64,000 nt of DNA, from NCBI RefSeq assembly GCF_002787055.1, contig NZ_CP024808.1, forward strand, positions 396,328 through 460,327. Reading direction: 5' to 3'. Numbering within the stretch: the stretch's first letter is position 1; every line of letters begins with the position of its first letter. This DNA is from Candidatus Nitrosotenuis aquarius (lineage in GTDB: Archaea > Thermoproteota > Nitrososphaeria > Nitrososphaerales > Nitrosopumilaceae). Shown piece after piece: positions 1 to 8,306 of this stretch. The notes under the pieces are model-generated. The model saw only the letters and a program-made list of their open reading frames with translations, was not told the DNA's origin and did not search any database. A program made the position numbers and the translations under genes.

Positions 1-1
1 G

Positions 2-1945
2 TCAAAAATCGACATTTCAGAAATTGAGCTAATCGCGCACTCTACAACACAAGCAATCAACGCATTACTAGAATCAGATACAGCAAAGGTTGGAATAATA
101 GCAATGGGTGTCACTCCAGAAAAAAGCAACATTATCAAGAGGACCAGTCTGTCTGATGCAAAATTCAATTCAGATCAAGCGCTAAAGACAGAGCACGCTT
201 TTTTGGACACGGCGCATTTGATTTCAGAATCCGAAGTATCCAATACAATATCGCACCTAAAGGAAAAGGGGGCTCAGGTCATAGTGGCCACAGAGGCATT
301 TGGTGTTGACGACCCGTCAAATGAAATGTTTGTAATGAAAAACGCCATTTTGCACAATATTCCAGCTACTGCATCGCATGAAATCTCTGGAATTTACGGC
401 CTAGAAATCAGAACGCTGACTGCAGCAATCAATGCAAGTGTTCTGCCAAAGACATTTGAGGTGGCAAACTTTGTCGAAGATGCAATCAAGGGGGCCGGAG
501 TGTCGGCACCAGTCATGATAATGAAAGGAGACGGTGGCGTTACCAGCATGGACACATTTAGGACAAAGCCGATTCTGACAATATTGTCTGGTCCTGCTGC
601 CAGTGTTGCAGGTGCCTTACTATATCTCAAAGTGTCAAATGGAATATTTGTCGAAGTTGGCGGCACCAGCACCAACATTTGTATCATAAAAAATGGCAGG
701 CCTGAAATCCGCTATGTTACAATAAAGGACCATCCCACATGCATCAGATCGATGGATGTGAGAATTCTTGGAGTGGCAGGCGGCTCTATGATAAAGCTCA
801 AAGACAGGCGAGTCTGGAAGGTGGGGCCTCGAAGTGCACACATTGCAGGCATGCGCTATTCCTGCTTTGCCGCACCCGAAGTCCTCAAAAAAGGCAAAAT
901 AATAGAAGTAAAGCCAAAGCAAAGCGATATCGAACCTTACATTGCAATACAATGCGAGGGTGAGACATTTGCAATCACCAACACCTGTGCCGCAAACGCG
1001 CTAGGCCTAATAGACAAGGACGACTATTCCTATGCAGACCAGACATCTGCCAAAATTGCAATGGAGTTGCTTGGCAGGGAAATTGGAGTCACGGGACCAG
1101 AAGTGGCAATGTCCGTAATCCAGACAGCATCATTTGAGATAACAAAGACAGTATCCAAGATTCTAAAAGAGTTCAAAATGGACAAGACAAAAACCCAGAT
1201 AATTGGAGGTGGTGGGGGGGCATCTGTACTGGTACCGTTTGTTGCAAAGCAGCTAGGAATCCAGTACAAAAAGGCAGAGCATGCCGAGGTCATATCTTCA
1301 ATTGGCGTTGCGTCATCTATGATCCAAGAGGAAATTGAACACACCATAACAAACCCAACACCAGAGCAGATATCAGATTTGCACAAAAAAATCCATCAAT
1401 TGATGATAGACAGGGGTGCAGTGCCTGAATCCATTACAATAAACTCGGAATATATTTCTGAGAAATCACTGCTTCGGGTATCTGCCACTGGAAACGTGGA
1501 AATGGACAGTGCGGATAATGCCAAAAACGTATTTACGCTAGAAGAGGCAAAAAACAGAGCAAGCGAAATCCTGAATGTCGGAACTGACCTAGTGGACCTG
1601 TCATTTGAGACTGATCATTATTTTGTGTTTACTGGACACATATCAGAAAAAAAACTGTTCAGCAAGAAAAACAGGCATCCTGTTTTGGTGTTGGATCGGT
1701 TTGGGCGCCAAAAGCTGGCATTAAACAATGCAAAACTGTTCTTGGGAGGCAAAATATCCATACTAGAAGAGCTGGATGACTTTTTGGAATCGCGAAACAG
1801 CGAGATTGCGCCTCAGGTCTATCTGCTGAATAATCTAAAGCTAATTGACTTTTCCAGCCTCACCTCAGTGTCTCACATCCTAAATGCCGTGCATGAGGAG
1901 CTGGACTCGTCTGATAAGGCAGCCGTAATAGTGGAATTGGCCTAG
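2..1945 (+). CDS. Hydantoinase/oxoprolinase family protein, 5' partial
   Basis: The reading frame is open from the first bases of the window, so the gene begins upstream; the in-frame ATG at 104 is internal. The early stretch HSTTQAINALLES matches the ATP-binding start of the Hydant_A_N domain (family pattern HGTT.ATNAL). Further on, GDGGVTSMDTFRTKPILTI, a GPAAS stretch and the VEVGGTSTNI motif mark the hydantoinase A domain of the ASKHA ATPase fold. Known members hydrolyse hydantoins, 5-oxoproline or N-methylhydantoin, or carboxylate acetone, using ATP. No HyuB-type partner is visible in the window, so the substrate is unknown. About 647 residues are present, near full length for an HyuA-like subunit. 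Confidence 0.85.
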   Translation, partial: SKIDISEIELIAHSTTQAINALLESDTAKVGIIAMGVTPEKSNIIKRTSLSDAKFNSDQALKTEHAFLDTAHLISESEVSNTISHLKEKGAQVIVATEAFGVDDPSNEMFVMKNAILHNIPATASHEISGIYGLEIRTLTAAINASVLPKTFEVANFVEDAIKGAGVSAPVMIMKGDGGVTSMDTFRTKPILTILSGPAASVAGALLYLKVSNGIFVEVGGTSTNICIIKNGRPEIRYVTIKDHPTCIRSMDVRILGVAGGSMIKLKDRRVWKVGPRSAHIAGMRYSCFAAPEVLKKGKIIEVKPKQSDIEPYIAIQCEGETFAITNTCAANALGLIDKDDYSYADQTSAKIAMELLGREIGVTGPEVAMSVIQTASFEITKTVSKILKEFKMDKTKTQIIGGGGGASVLVPFVAKQLGIQYKKAEHAEVISSIGVASSMIQEEIEHTITNPTPEQISDLHKKIHQLMIDRGAVPESITINSEYISEKSLLRVSATGNVEMDSADNAKNVFTLEEAKNRASEILNVGTDLVDLSFETDHYFVFTGHISEKKLFSKKNRHPVLVLDRFGRQKLALNNAKLFLGGKISILEELDDFLESRNSEIAPQVYLLNNLKLIDFSSLTSVSHILNAVHEELDSSDKAAVIVELA

Positions 1946-2139
1946 TCTTGCTGCTTTATCTTTGATTTAAACTCGAGAATTTCCAGTTCTTTTCCGTCCT
2001 GTATTATTTTAGTTATCTTTGGTTTGAAGTTTGGCTCATCAAGCGGCGAGAGCTTTCCTTCTGCACTAGCCTGATTCAGCTCAAAGATAACAAATGCAGA
2101 GGCCGCTACAAGCAATACAAGCGCAAGTGCTGTCATCAT
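1942..2139 (-). CDS. Small membrane-anchored hypothetical protein (65 aa)
   Basis: It starts with an ATG and a strongly hydrophobic N-terminal helix (residues 1-20, MMTALALVLLVAASAFVIFE), followed by a hydrophilic tail rich in Lys, Glu and Ile. This suggests a single-pass membrane protein or an uncleaved signal anchor. Its stop overlaps the end of the convergent hydantoinase-like gene by 4 bases. No family was recognised. Confidence 0.55.
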   Translation of the reverse strand: MMTALALVLLVAASAFVIFELNQASAEGKLSPLDEPNFKPKITKIIQDGKELEILEFKSKIKQQD

Positions 2140-2209
2140 GGGCGCTCTGCTGTACGGTATGATTAAAGAAAGCTGGAACTATAGCGTGATTTTTGGTTCC
2201 AAAAAGGAA

Positions 2210-3340
2210 CTAGTTTGGAGCCTTTAAAACAAACTGGTTGTTCATCTCGTCCCATTCCCCATCAATTACAGCAGAGATCACAGCCCCTTCAGAGATTATT
2301 ATCTCCATTATGTGTGGCGTTAGGACCTGTGTTACTACTTGGTCCGTTCTGTCTCCATATCCTCCATGTGATGATGTAAATGTCGCATCAATCACATGTT
2401 GCTCTGGAAACGATTCAAGTATAGTAATTGAGCCAAATTCAAGTGTTTCTTCCATTCCATCAAATGCAAATGTTGGTGATGACACAACAAACTCTCTTGC
2501 AATTTCCGTAATTGTCTCTTCATCATATATTGGAATGTCTACTGGCATTGGGATGTTTTCTTCGCCTATAACCCAGATGGTGTTTTGTAATTCCCTTAGA
2601 ATTTCTGGTGCGCCGTCAGATGCATCAGTCCAGGTGAATTGTTTTTGAAATATTCCTTGGTCGAGAGTTAAACTATATGCAAAATAATCCGCAGAGCCTT
2701 CATTTGCAGGATAATCCCCGGAATCCATGTTGAGAAGCTTGCTTTTCTGAAAAATTTGATCAATTTCTTGGATGGTGTCTTCATCCAGTGGCACGTTTGT
2801 CTCTGATTCTCCTTCTGTGATAATTATCATGCCTGCTTCTGAATCAAATGTCATTGTCTTTTGGGCAAATCCAGCAAATCCTCCCTCCCTTGATACTGAA
2901 ATGGAATATGGTTCAAGGGATTTGATGTTCATTCTGTCAATGTTCATCGTTACAGTCATGCCAGTCATCGGCCCTGATTTTGCAGTGCCGATTTGCTTTT
3001 TGTTTGTAAAGTCTATGATAAATGATATCAGGTCACCTACCTGGTGAATTTGTGGATTTTTCACCTCAGTGACCCCACCATCAAAGCACAAAGTAGATTC
3101 CGTCTGGATACACATCTCGCTTGGAGCAATATCCATTCGAACTATTTCCAGGCCTGATGCGCCCGCCGATACTACGGTTGCCTTGTCACCATTAATGATA
3201 AAGTGAAATGCAGAGCCTGCAAATTCCGGCGGGGATTCAATTACGTTTTTGCCATGATACACTAGGTCTTCTGCAAATGCCGAACCAGTCTGAACTAGTA
3301 TTGTTAGTGCGACTAATCCTAGTGTAATGGCTAATTTCAT
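2210..3340 (-). CDS. Secreted hypothetical protein with signal peptide (376 aa)
   Basis: Residues 1-24 form a typical signal peptide (MKLAITLGLVALTILVQTGSAFA, cleavage predicted after AFA). The mature part is acidic, with beta-rich segments and no C-terminal membrane helix or PEF motif, so it is probably released to or loosely bound at the cell surface. The middle (about residues 180-265) contains a stretch with an acidic helix and the phrase DYFAYSLTLDQG, reminiscent of small protease-inhibitor-like domains, but I cannot assign a family. The ATG at 3340 is placed about 40 nt below a TATA-like ATTTAATC and faces the divergent PEF-type gene at 3441. Confidence 0.7.
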   Translation of the reverse strand: MKLAITLGLVALTILVQTGSAFAEDLVYHGKNVIESPPEFAGSAFHFIINGDKATVVSAGASGLEIVRMDIAPSEMCIQTESTLCFDGGVTEVKNPQIHQVGDLISFIIDFTNKKQIGTAKSGPMTGMTVTMNIDRMNIKSLEPYSISVSREGGFAGFAQKTMTFDSEAGMIIITEGESETNVPLDEDTIQEIDQIFQKSKLLNMDSGDYPANEGSADYFAYSLTLDQGIFQKQFTWTDASDGAPEILRELQNTIWVIGEENIPMPVDIPIYDEETITEIAREFVVSSPTFAFDGMEETLEFGSITILESFPEQHVIDATFTSSHGGYGDRTDQVVTQVLTPHIMEIIISEGAVISAVIDGEWDEMNNQFVLKAPN

Positions 3341-3372
3341 GATTATTTCAGAAAAGATTTTGATATAACCTT

Positions 3373-3394
3373 TGATTAAATCTGGTTTTAATCA
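3373..3394. promoter_or_regulatory. Divergent TATA-box pair
   Basis: TGATTAAA and TTTAATCA form an 8+8-base inverted repeat with a 6-base spacer between two divergent secreted-protein genes. Read outward, each arm is an archaeal TATA-like box (TTTAATC) suitably placed for the genes starting at 3340 (minus) and 3441 (plus). I read it as back-to-back promoters rather than a repressor operator, but the two cannot be separated by sequence alone. Confidence 0.5.
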
Positions 3395-3440
3395 TATGGA
3401 ATTAGAAAAGACCTATAATGGAAAATTACACCAAAAAATC

Positions 3441-3911
3441 ATGAAATCATTGCTAATTTTGGCAATAGTTGCGGCAATCTCGACAATTCCCATGTCCTTT
3501 GCGGATGAGGGAGTCCAGACAATAGATGCTGAAGGAGAGTCATTTGATGTCTCTTATAGCGTTGATGGAGAATTGCTTGCAATAGCTATTGACCAGGAAT
3601 CAACATCACTACTTGTTGGATTGGATGGCGTACGTGAATCTGAATTTACAATATCATTCCCATCGGAATTACTTGCAGCAGAAAATGCAAGTTTTGTGGT
3701 TCTGGTGGATGGATTGGAAACAGATTACACCATATCATACAATGATAACAATCCTACCATATCAGTGCAAATCCCAGAGGCAACCGAAGAAATTGAAATA
3801 ATCGGAACAAGCGTTGTGCCGGAATTCCCGCTAGGTGTACTGGCAACAATGGGAGTGCTGTCTGCAGTTGTACTGGTCTTTTCAAAGTCAAGACTTGCTA
3901 TCTTCAAGTAG
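3441..3911 (+). CDS. Secreted protein with PEF-type C-terminal sorting signal
   Basis: The ATG at 3441 is chosen because it begins a clean signal peptide (MKSLLILAIVAAISTIPMSFA); an upstream in-frame ATG at 3396 lies almost on the TATA-like box at 3387-3394 and cannot be transcribed from it. The mature domain is about 100 residues, acidic and beta-rich. The C-terminus has VVPEFPLG followed by a hydrophobic helix and a basic end (FSKSRLAIFK), the tripartite signal known in Nitrososphaerota for archaeosortase-type surface anchoring. The ends of this gene and convergent purP overlap by 8 bases. The function of the exported domain is unknown. Confidence 0.75.
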   Translation: MKSLLILAIVAAISTIPMSFADEGVQTIDAEGESFDVSYSVDGELLAIAIDQESTSLLVGLDGVRESEFTISFPSELLAAENASFVVLVDGLETDYTISYNDNNPTISVQIPEATEEIEIIGTSVVPEFPLGVLATMGVLSAVVLVFSKSRLAIFK

Positions 3912-4929
3912 TGATTTTATCTAATTTTTTTATTTTTGCAGCCTGCTTTATCTCTCGAGCAATTCGCCTTCCCATGCTCATTGGGATGTCATATAGCAAG
4001 GTAGAGTATGGCGAGCCGTCCATGTAGATGTTGGTTCCAGCAACTATTCTTGCAGAAAATTCAAAGCTCCAGAATTTTCCGTCTTGATCATATACTCCCT
4101 CTATACAGAATGGGCCGTTCATGCCTGGCTTTACCAGCCTTCTTGATGCGGACACAAATCTCTCACCCATCTGGTATACTTCATCTAGTAGCGATTCTCG
4201 CAACACCATCGGGCTATTGCCTATGACATTAAACGAGGAAATGTAATCCATTCCAAGTTGTTGTTGTGATGGGATTCTTGCTAGACCCTCAATGTCTGAT
4301 TCATGTCTTTTGTCAACACCAAAGAATTCCAGCTCGTTTTTGAGTGGAGAATAGAAAAACTGCAGATACGCCAACACTCCCATGACATATTCTTGTATGT
4401 ATAGGTCAGAGTCGCCCTTGATTAGGCCTTGTTTTACCAAGATGTTGCGCTTTTTGATGTAATCCTTCTCAGAGCTTGCTAAAAAGTAGCCCTTGCCGCC
4501 AGCTGCGCCGTGCCTTTTTGCTATTACTAGGCGCTTGATTTTCTTTGGGCTCGATACTGCCTGCGGGACATTAAGCTTGGATTCTATCATGAGTTGCTCC
4601 TTTAGCTTTCTGTCAGATTCCCATCTCAGAATCCACTTGTTGCCAAACACCGGAGTCGTGATGGACTCGATTTGTTTTGTCGACATTTGCGCAATCAGAG
4701 TACCGTGTGGAATCAATACTGCGTTGTTCTTGTTCAGTATGGTAGTGCATTTTTTGTCCAGTATTTCTTCAAAGGAATCAACCAAAATCATTTCATCAAT
4801 AAAATCAAATCTTTTGTATAGTCGCTCTCTCTTTTTTTCCGACACTAGAATGGTCTTGAGGCCCTCATCCTTTGCTCCTTTGAGAACCTGTAGTGCACAG
4901 TGTGAGCCCAGGGTTGCTACAGAGACCAT
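3904..4929 (-). CDS. purP: PurP: FAICAR synthetase (formate-AICAR ligase)
   Basis: This 341-aa protein matches the archaeal ATP-grasp ligase that makes FAICAR from AICAR, formate and ATP in purine biosynthesis. Visible signs are the N-terminal nucleotide-like stretch VATLGSHCALQVLKGAKDEG, the ADP-binding segment around AKRHGAAGGKGYFLA, the IQEYVMGV strand, and the metal/ATP segment FCIEGVYDQDGKFWSFEFSA with a following ARIVAGTN. Length fits PurP. Archaea lacking bifunctional PurH use PurP; PurE and PurK occur 46 kb away in the same window. It is followed on the same strand, in upstream order, by a 72-aa hypothetical gene 23 bases away, so the two may be co-transcribed. Confidence 0.9.
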   Translation of the reverse strand: MVSVATLGSHCALQVLKGAKDEGLKTILVSEKKRERLYKRFDFIDEMILVDSFEEILDKKCTTILNKNNAVLIPHGTLIAQMSTKQIESITTPVFGNKWILRWESDRKLKEQLMIESKLNVPQAVSSPKKIKRLVIAKRHGAAGGKGYFLASSEKDYIKKRNILVKQGLIKGDSDLYIQEYVMGVLAYLQFFYSPLKNELEFFGVDKRHESDIEGLARIPSQQQLGMDYISSFNVIGNSPMVLRESLLDEVYQMGERFVSASRRLVKPGMNGPFCIEGVYDQDGKFWSFEFSARIVAGTNIYMDGSPYSTLLYDIPMSMGRRIAREIKQAAKIKKLDKITT

Positions 4930-4952
4930 AATATTTTGGATAAATTCAGCCT

Positions 4953-5171
4953 TTATGAAAGTTCAGCTTGGGTCTTGGAGACAAAGGCAAAGACTTCGTC
5001 TATCAAATCCATGGTGAGGTCTTTTTTGAGATCCTCGGGGGTTGCCTTGAGAATAAAGTCAATCATGGTGGTATTTTTTGGCATTGTATCTGGGTTTTTT
5101 GTATACATGGAATAAACCGAAATTGCATTAGATATTACAACTAGGAGTTTTTCTCTGTCAGATAAGACCAT
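4953..5171 (-). CDS. Conserved-looking small hypothetical protein (72 aa)
   Basis: A compact, probably all-helical protein with no membrane segment and no Cys pairs (start MVLSDREKLLVVISNA). It lies between the membrane-tethered regulator (ends 5179) and purP (starts 4929) on the same strand, so the three could form one transcript. I recognise no family. Confidence 0.6.
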   Translation of the reverse strand: MVLSDREKLLVVISNAISVYSMYTKNPDTMPKNTTMIDFILKATPEDLKKDLTMDLIDEVFAFVSKTQAELS

Positions 5172-5178
5172 GATGATA

Positions 5179-6045
5179 TTATTGGGCCTGGTAATTTCTA
5201 GTCTTTTTCCGCCTAGAGGAGAGGATTCTCTCTATTATGAGGCCGATTATTCCCACAGACAGGGCAATTATTATTGATAGATACAGGTCAGATATCGGCT
5301 CGCCAAGAATTGGAGTGTCTGGAGTCATGTAAGAAAATGTATCTCCATCCATCGGCATTGCCGGCGGTTCCGGGGAGGGAGATGTCTCCTGTGCAAAGTT
5401 CGCATACTCATCAGCTGTGTCTTGCGCCGGTACAGATTCAACACTCTCAAGTGATTCTGCACCAGTAGGTTCTGCCTGTTCTTGTACGGGGGCTGATTTC
5501 ATTGCCATTTCCGGACTGGATGCAGTGAATGCCGATTCTGGCTGAGCATCCATTGCCAAATTACCCGAATTTGCACGCGCATTACTAATTGCGATTCGAT
5601 TGTTTTGCTGGATGAACTGCGATGAAAACCATGCTGCAAGAGATACACCTCCGATTGTTGCGAATCGGTATATTCGATTAAACGAGTTGAACAACGACTT
5701 GGATGTCTTTGCCTTTTCTGTCATGCCAGACGGCAGTATTACTATGGCGAACTTATCGACGGTATAGTATTTCATGTCGTGCGATTTTGTGTTTTTTCCA
5801 GTCTGTGATATTTTGACTACGTTTGCATCCTGCATTTTTTTTAGATGGTACATCACAAGTGGAAGTGAAATCTCTGTTTTTTGCGCAATTTGGTTTGCAG
5901 TCATTTCCTCGTTGAACAATAATTTTAGAATGGCACGCGACGAGTCGGAGCTGAGCAATTCCCCTACCGCTTTGATACGATCATCATCAGTAGATAGAAT
6001 CTCTATTTTGTCGTTAATTCCCATTGGATCTTCCGAGTCGCCCAT
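5179..6045 (-). CDS. Membrane-tethered winged-helix (ArsR-like) transcription regulator
   Basis: Residues about 12-85 form a winged helix-turn-helix of the ArsR/archaeal type: IKAVGELLSSDSSRAILKLL, then MTANQIAQKTEISLPLVMYH as the recognition region and a wing ending in KYYTVDKFAIVILP. A hydrophobic segment follows (about 130-150), then a roughly 100-residue low-complexity loop rich in Ser, Glu, Pro and Ala, then a second membrane helix (LYLSIIIALSVGIIGLIIERIL) and a basic tail. This architecture places the DNA-binding domain in the cytoplasm and the loop outside, as in one-component membrane regulators. It is transcribed divergently from the SIMPL-domain gene at 6138, a plausible target. Confidence 0.75.
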   Translation of the reverse strand: MGDSEDPMGINDKIEILSTDDDRIKAVGELLSSDSSRAILKLLFNEEMTANQIAQKTEISLPLVMYHLKKMQDANVVKISQTGKNTKSHDMKYYTVDKFAIVILPSGMTEKAKTSKSLFNSFNRIYRFATIGGVSLAAWFSSQFIQQNNRIAISNARANSGNLAMDAQPESAFTASSPEMAMKSAPVQEQAEPTGAESLESVESVPAQDTADEYANFAQETSPSPEPPAMPMDGDTFSYMTPDTPILGEPISDLYLSIIIALSVGIIGLIIERILSSRRKKTRNYQAQ

Positions 6046-6072
6046 GATTCAATGACGCTTGCTCAAATAGAT

Positions 6073-6103
6073 ATTAAAATTTTCGATTCAATTCTATTTT
6101 AAT
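6073..6103. promoter_or_regulatory. Divergent promoter region with inverted repeat ATTAAAAT/ATTTTAAT
   Basis: ATTAAAAT (6073-6080) and ATTTTAAT (6096-6103) are a perfect 8-base inverted repeat between the membrane regulator and the SIMPL-domain gene. Each arm reads as a TATA-like box for the gene it faces, about 30-37 nt before the start codons. Confidence 0.45.
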
Positions 6104-6137
6104 CAAAGGTAATAAGCAAACCATCCTACTATACTCC

Positions 6138-6914
6138 ATGAACAAAGCAATCACAGTCGCAGCCGCGATAGGAGTTGTTCTTGCATTAGGATTCTCGCTA
6201 GGAGCAATCCCAACAGGTCTTGATGCACAGGCACAAACAGAGCCAACTCCGTTTCCTTCACGGGAAAAAACAATCTCAGTGACGGGACAAGCAAACACCT
6301 TTGTTGAACCAGACAGACTCAACATCCGCTTTGGAGTAGAGGTACAAAAGCCAACTGCCAAAGAAGCACTGGATGAAAACAGTGAGCAGATGAACAAGGT
6401 AATTGAGGCAATCAAAGCAGCTGGAATAAACGATGACGAAATAACCACATCCCAGTTCTCAATTTACCCAGTCTACGAGTCATATCAGGAAAAAGAGACA
6501 GGCATCTACAAGCAAAGACTCACAGGCTACAGCGTATCTAACATCATCCAGGTCAAGACCCCAAAACTGGACTTGGTCTCTGAAATAATTGATGCTGCAG
6601 TAGATTCTGGAGTAAACCGAGTAGATAGTGTCTGGTTCTCTTTGTCTGAGAAGAAGCAACAGCAAGTCAGCGATGATCTGCTAGCAGAGGCAATCACAAA
6701 CGCAAGATCCAAGGCAGAAAAGGCACTTGTTCCACTGGACTACCAAATAGTCGGAGTCAAGTATGTCAGCCTAGATGGGGGATACTATCCACCACCGATG
6801 CCATACTATGGAGCAATGGACTTTGCAATGGAAAAATCTGCAACTCCAATCTTCTCGTCTGACCAACAGGTAACAGCATCCGCAACCGTCGTCTTCCTAA
6901 TTGGAAGCAACTAA
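6138..6914 (+). CDS. SIMPL domain (DUF541) exported protein
   Basis: An N-terminal hydrophobic signal (residues 1-32) is followed by the SIMPL/DUF541 core. Typical features are ISVTGQANTFVEPDRLNIRFGVEVQ at its start (conserved V.G.g...P D), SNIIQVKT, a VNRVDSVWF segment, and the ending ATVVFLIGSN. The family is secreted or periplasmic, forms oligomers in some bacteria and is linked to oxidative or surface stress; its biochemical role is not known. The length of 258 aa is normal. Its 3' end overlaps the convergent histidine kinase gene by 18 bases. Confidence 0.85.
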   Translation: MNKAITVAAAIGVVLALGFSLGAIPTGLDAQAQTEPTPFPSREKTISVTGQANTFVEPDRLNIRFGVEVQKPTAKEALDENSEQMNKVIEAIKAAGINDDEITTSQFSIYPVYESYQEKETGIYKQRLTGYSVSNIIQVKTPKLDLVSEIIDAAVDSGVNRVDSVWFSLSEKKQQQVSDDLLAEAITNARSKAEKALVPLDYQIVGVKYVSLDGGYYPPPMPYYGAMDFAMEKSATPIFSSDQQVTASATVVFLIGSN

Positions 6915-7835
6915 TTTTTCTATTTTTTTAGATACAAACTGTTTTGGCAAAATTATTGTGAACGTGGTTCCTTGGTTTTCTCTGCTTGTGGCGGAAATTA
7001 GGCCCCCGTGTTGTTCTATGATTTTTTTGCAGCTGGCAAGGCCTAGACCTGTCCCTGTCTGTTTTGTGGTAAATAGCGGCTCAAAGATTTTTGGCAAAAT
7101 GTTTTCTGGAATGCCGCATCCAGTATCCGATACTTGAATCACCACGTCATTTGGTGTATCAGACAATACTATTTTGATCGTGCCTGTACCAGACATTGCC
7201 TGAATTGAATTCATAATCAGATTTGCCAAAACTATCTCTATTTTTGTCTGATCACAAATACAATAAACAAATGTTGTTGGCAGAATTACCTCAACGTCAT
7301 CCGGCCTGACAATTTTTTCTAATGCTGAATTTATTATATCGTTGAGCAGATATTTTTGGAATTTCATTTGAGTCGGCCTAACAAAATCCAGAACATCTTC
7401 TATTTGGTGCGATATTCTATCTATTGCGCGCCTGAGTCTTCCATAATAGATAATTTTTTCTTCAATGTGTAAAACCTGTTTTGATTCCATGATTTCTACG
7501 GTGTTTTTGATTACTGATAGTGGGTTTCTCAGATCATGTGCAAGTCTTGCAGCTAATTCTCCTATTGCTCGCAGTCGCTCTGATTTTTCACCAATTTTAG
7601 TGTCGATTCTCTCAATTGGTGCGATGTATCCACAGACTAGGCCTGCATTGGTGTAATGATTTTTGATTGCCTCTTGACTTGGTGCCTCCAAAATGCAACA
7701 CATCTCCTCGGTTTTATGAACATAGAACATCTCTATTGTGCTGACACCGAATTCGTCGATTTCATTATTTACAGTGTCAATTATTCTATCTAGGCCTATC
7801 TCTACGACTCTATGTCGTGCAATAAATTCTGGCAC
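6897..7835 (-). CDS. DUF4242-domain sensor histidine kinase
   Basis: The first roughly 75 residues (MPEFIARHRV, later CCILEAPSQEAIKNHYTNAG) match the DUF4242 / SCO4226-like fold, a ferredoxin-like domain that binds nickel in the one studied case. A short linker leads to a HisKA dimerisation domain with phospho-acceptor His100 in ARLAHDLRNPLS and an HATPase_c domain with the N box (VLANLIMNSIQAM), G1 (DTGCGIP), F box (FEPLFTTK) and G2 (GTGLGLA). There are no membrane helices, so it is a cytoplasmic sensor. No response regulator gene is adjacent. The kinase half is closely similar to that of the gene at 54022. Confidence 0.88.
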   Translation of the reverse strand: MPEFIARHRVVEIGLDRIIDTVNNEIDEFGVSTIEMFYVHKTEEMCCILEAPSQEAIKNHYTNAGLVCGYIAPIERIDTKIGEKSERLRAIGELAARLAHDLRNPLSVIKNTVEIMESKQVLHIEEKIIYYGRLRRAIDRISHQIEDVLDFVRPTQMKFQKYLLNDIINSALEKIVRPDDVEVILPTTFVYCICDQTKIEIVLANLIMNSIQAMSGTGTIKIVLSDTPNDVVIQVSDTGCGIPENILPKIFEPLFTTKQTGTGLGLASCKKIIEQHGGLISATSRENQGTTFTIILPKQFVSKKIEKLVASN

Positions 7836-7925
7836 GCCTAGACTTGAATATTATATGATATGAAAACTATGATATCTGATTCAAACATACAAGTAGGAAT
7901 CCGGGATGATATTCATACAGGAATA

Positions 7926-8306
7926 CTAATCATTGAAGAGTTTTTCATATTGCGACAGCTCCTCGATTGCGCTAATCTTCCCTCTTGTAATGTGCATTAG
8001 GCGTTTTTTGTAGGATAGATCAATTCGGGTTCGTCGTTCTAGTTGCTCTATTATTTTTTTTGTCATATATCTTCCCTTTCTATCAGAATCAAACAGCAAA
8101 ATCAAGTTTTTGTGTGATGAAACAGAATCTGCAAATTTTGTCAGACCGCCAAATCTATGAAATTCCAATATTTTTTGCTGGTAACCTAGGTTTTTTAGTG
8201 CTGCCGAGTCGCGTTTTCCCTCCACCACTATGACACTTTCAGAAGCCAAATTCAGGGACACAATAAAGTCACGCAGTTCAGAAATCTCATCATATGAAAT
8301 CTCCAC
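7926..8306 (-). CDS. Toprim domain protein
   Basis: A stand-alone Toprim fold of 126 aa. The first acidic motif is VIVVEGKRDSAAL, with the conserved Glu, and the DxD motif is LLLFDSDRKG. Small archaeal and bacterial Toprim proteins include primase-like, RNase M5-like and OLD-type nuclease domains; the exact role here is unknown. The GTG at 8306 is the only upstream start because a TGA lies six codons before it in the same frame. A possible overlapping ORF lies immediately upstream. Confidence 0.8.
   Translation of the reverse strand: MEISYDEISELRDFIVSLNLASESVIVVEGKRDSAALKNLGYQQKILEFHRFGGLTKFADSVSSHKNLILLFDSDRKGRYMTKKIIEQLERRTRIDLSYKKRLMHITRGKISAIEELSQYEKLFND

Noticed and set aside
635..952. 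Reverse-strand open frame within the hydantoinase-like gene
   Set aside because: It lies entirely in a well-supported coding gene, has an unusual Cys/His/Tyr composition and no start signal.
2238..2648. Forward open frame opposite the secreted protein gene
   Set aside because: Ser/Thr-rich composition typical of an antisense shadow of a coding gene; the minus-strand gene has a clear signal peptide.
3373..3394. Inverted repeat as a specific repressor operator
   Set aside because: Each arm is adequately explained as a TATA box of divergent promoters; the similar pair at 6073-6103 supports this.
7859..7999. Short plus-strand frame beginning MKTMISDSNIQVGI after the DUF4242 kinase start
   Set aside because: It runs antisense into the Toprim gene and its second half mirrors that gene's codons; no independent support.
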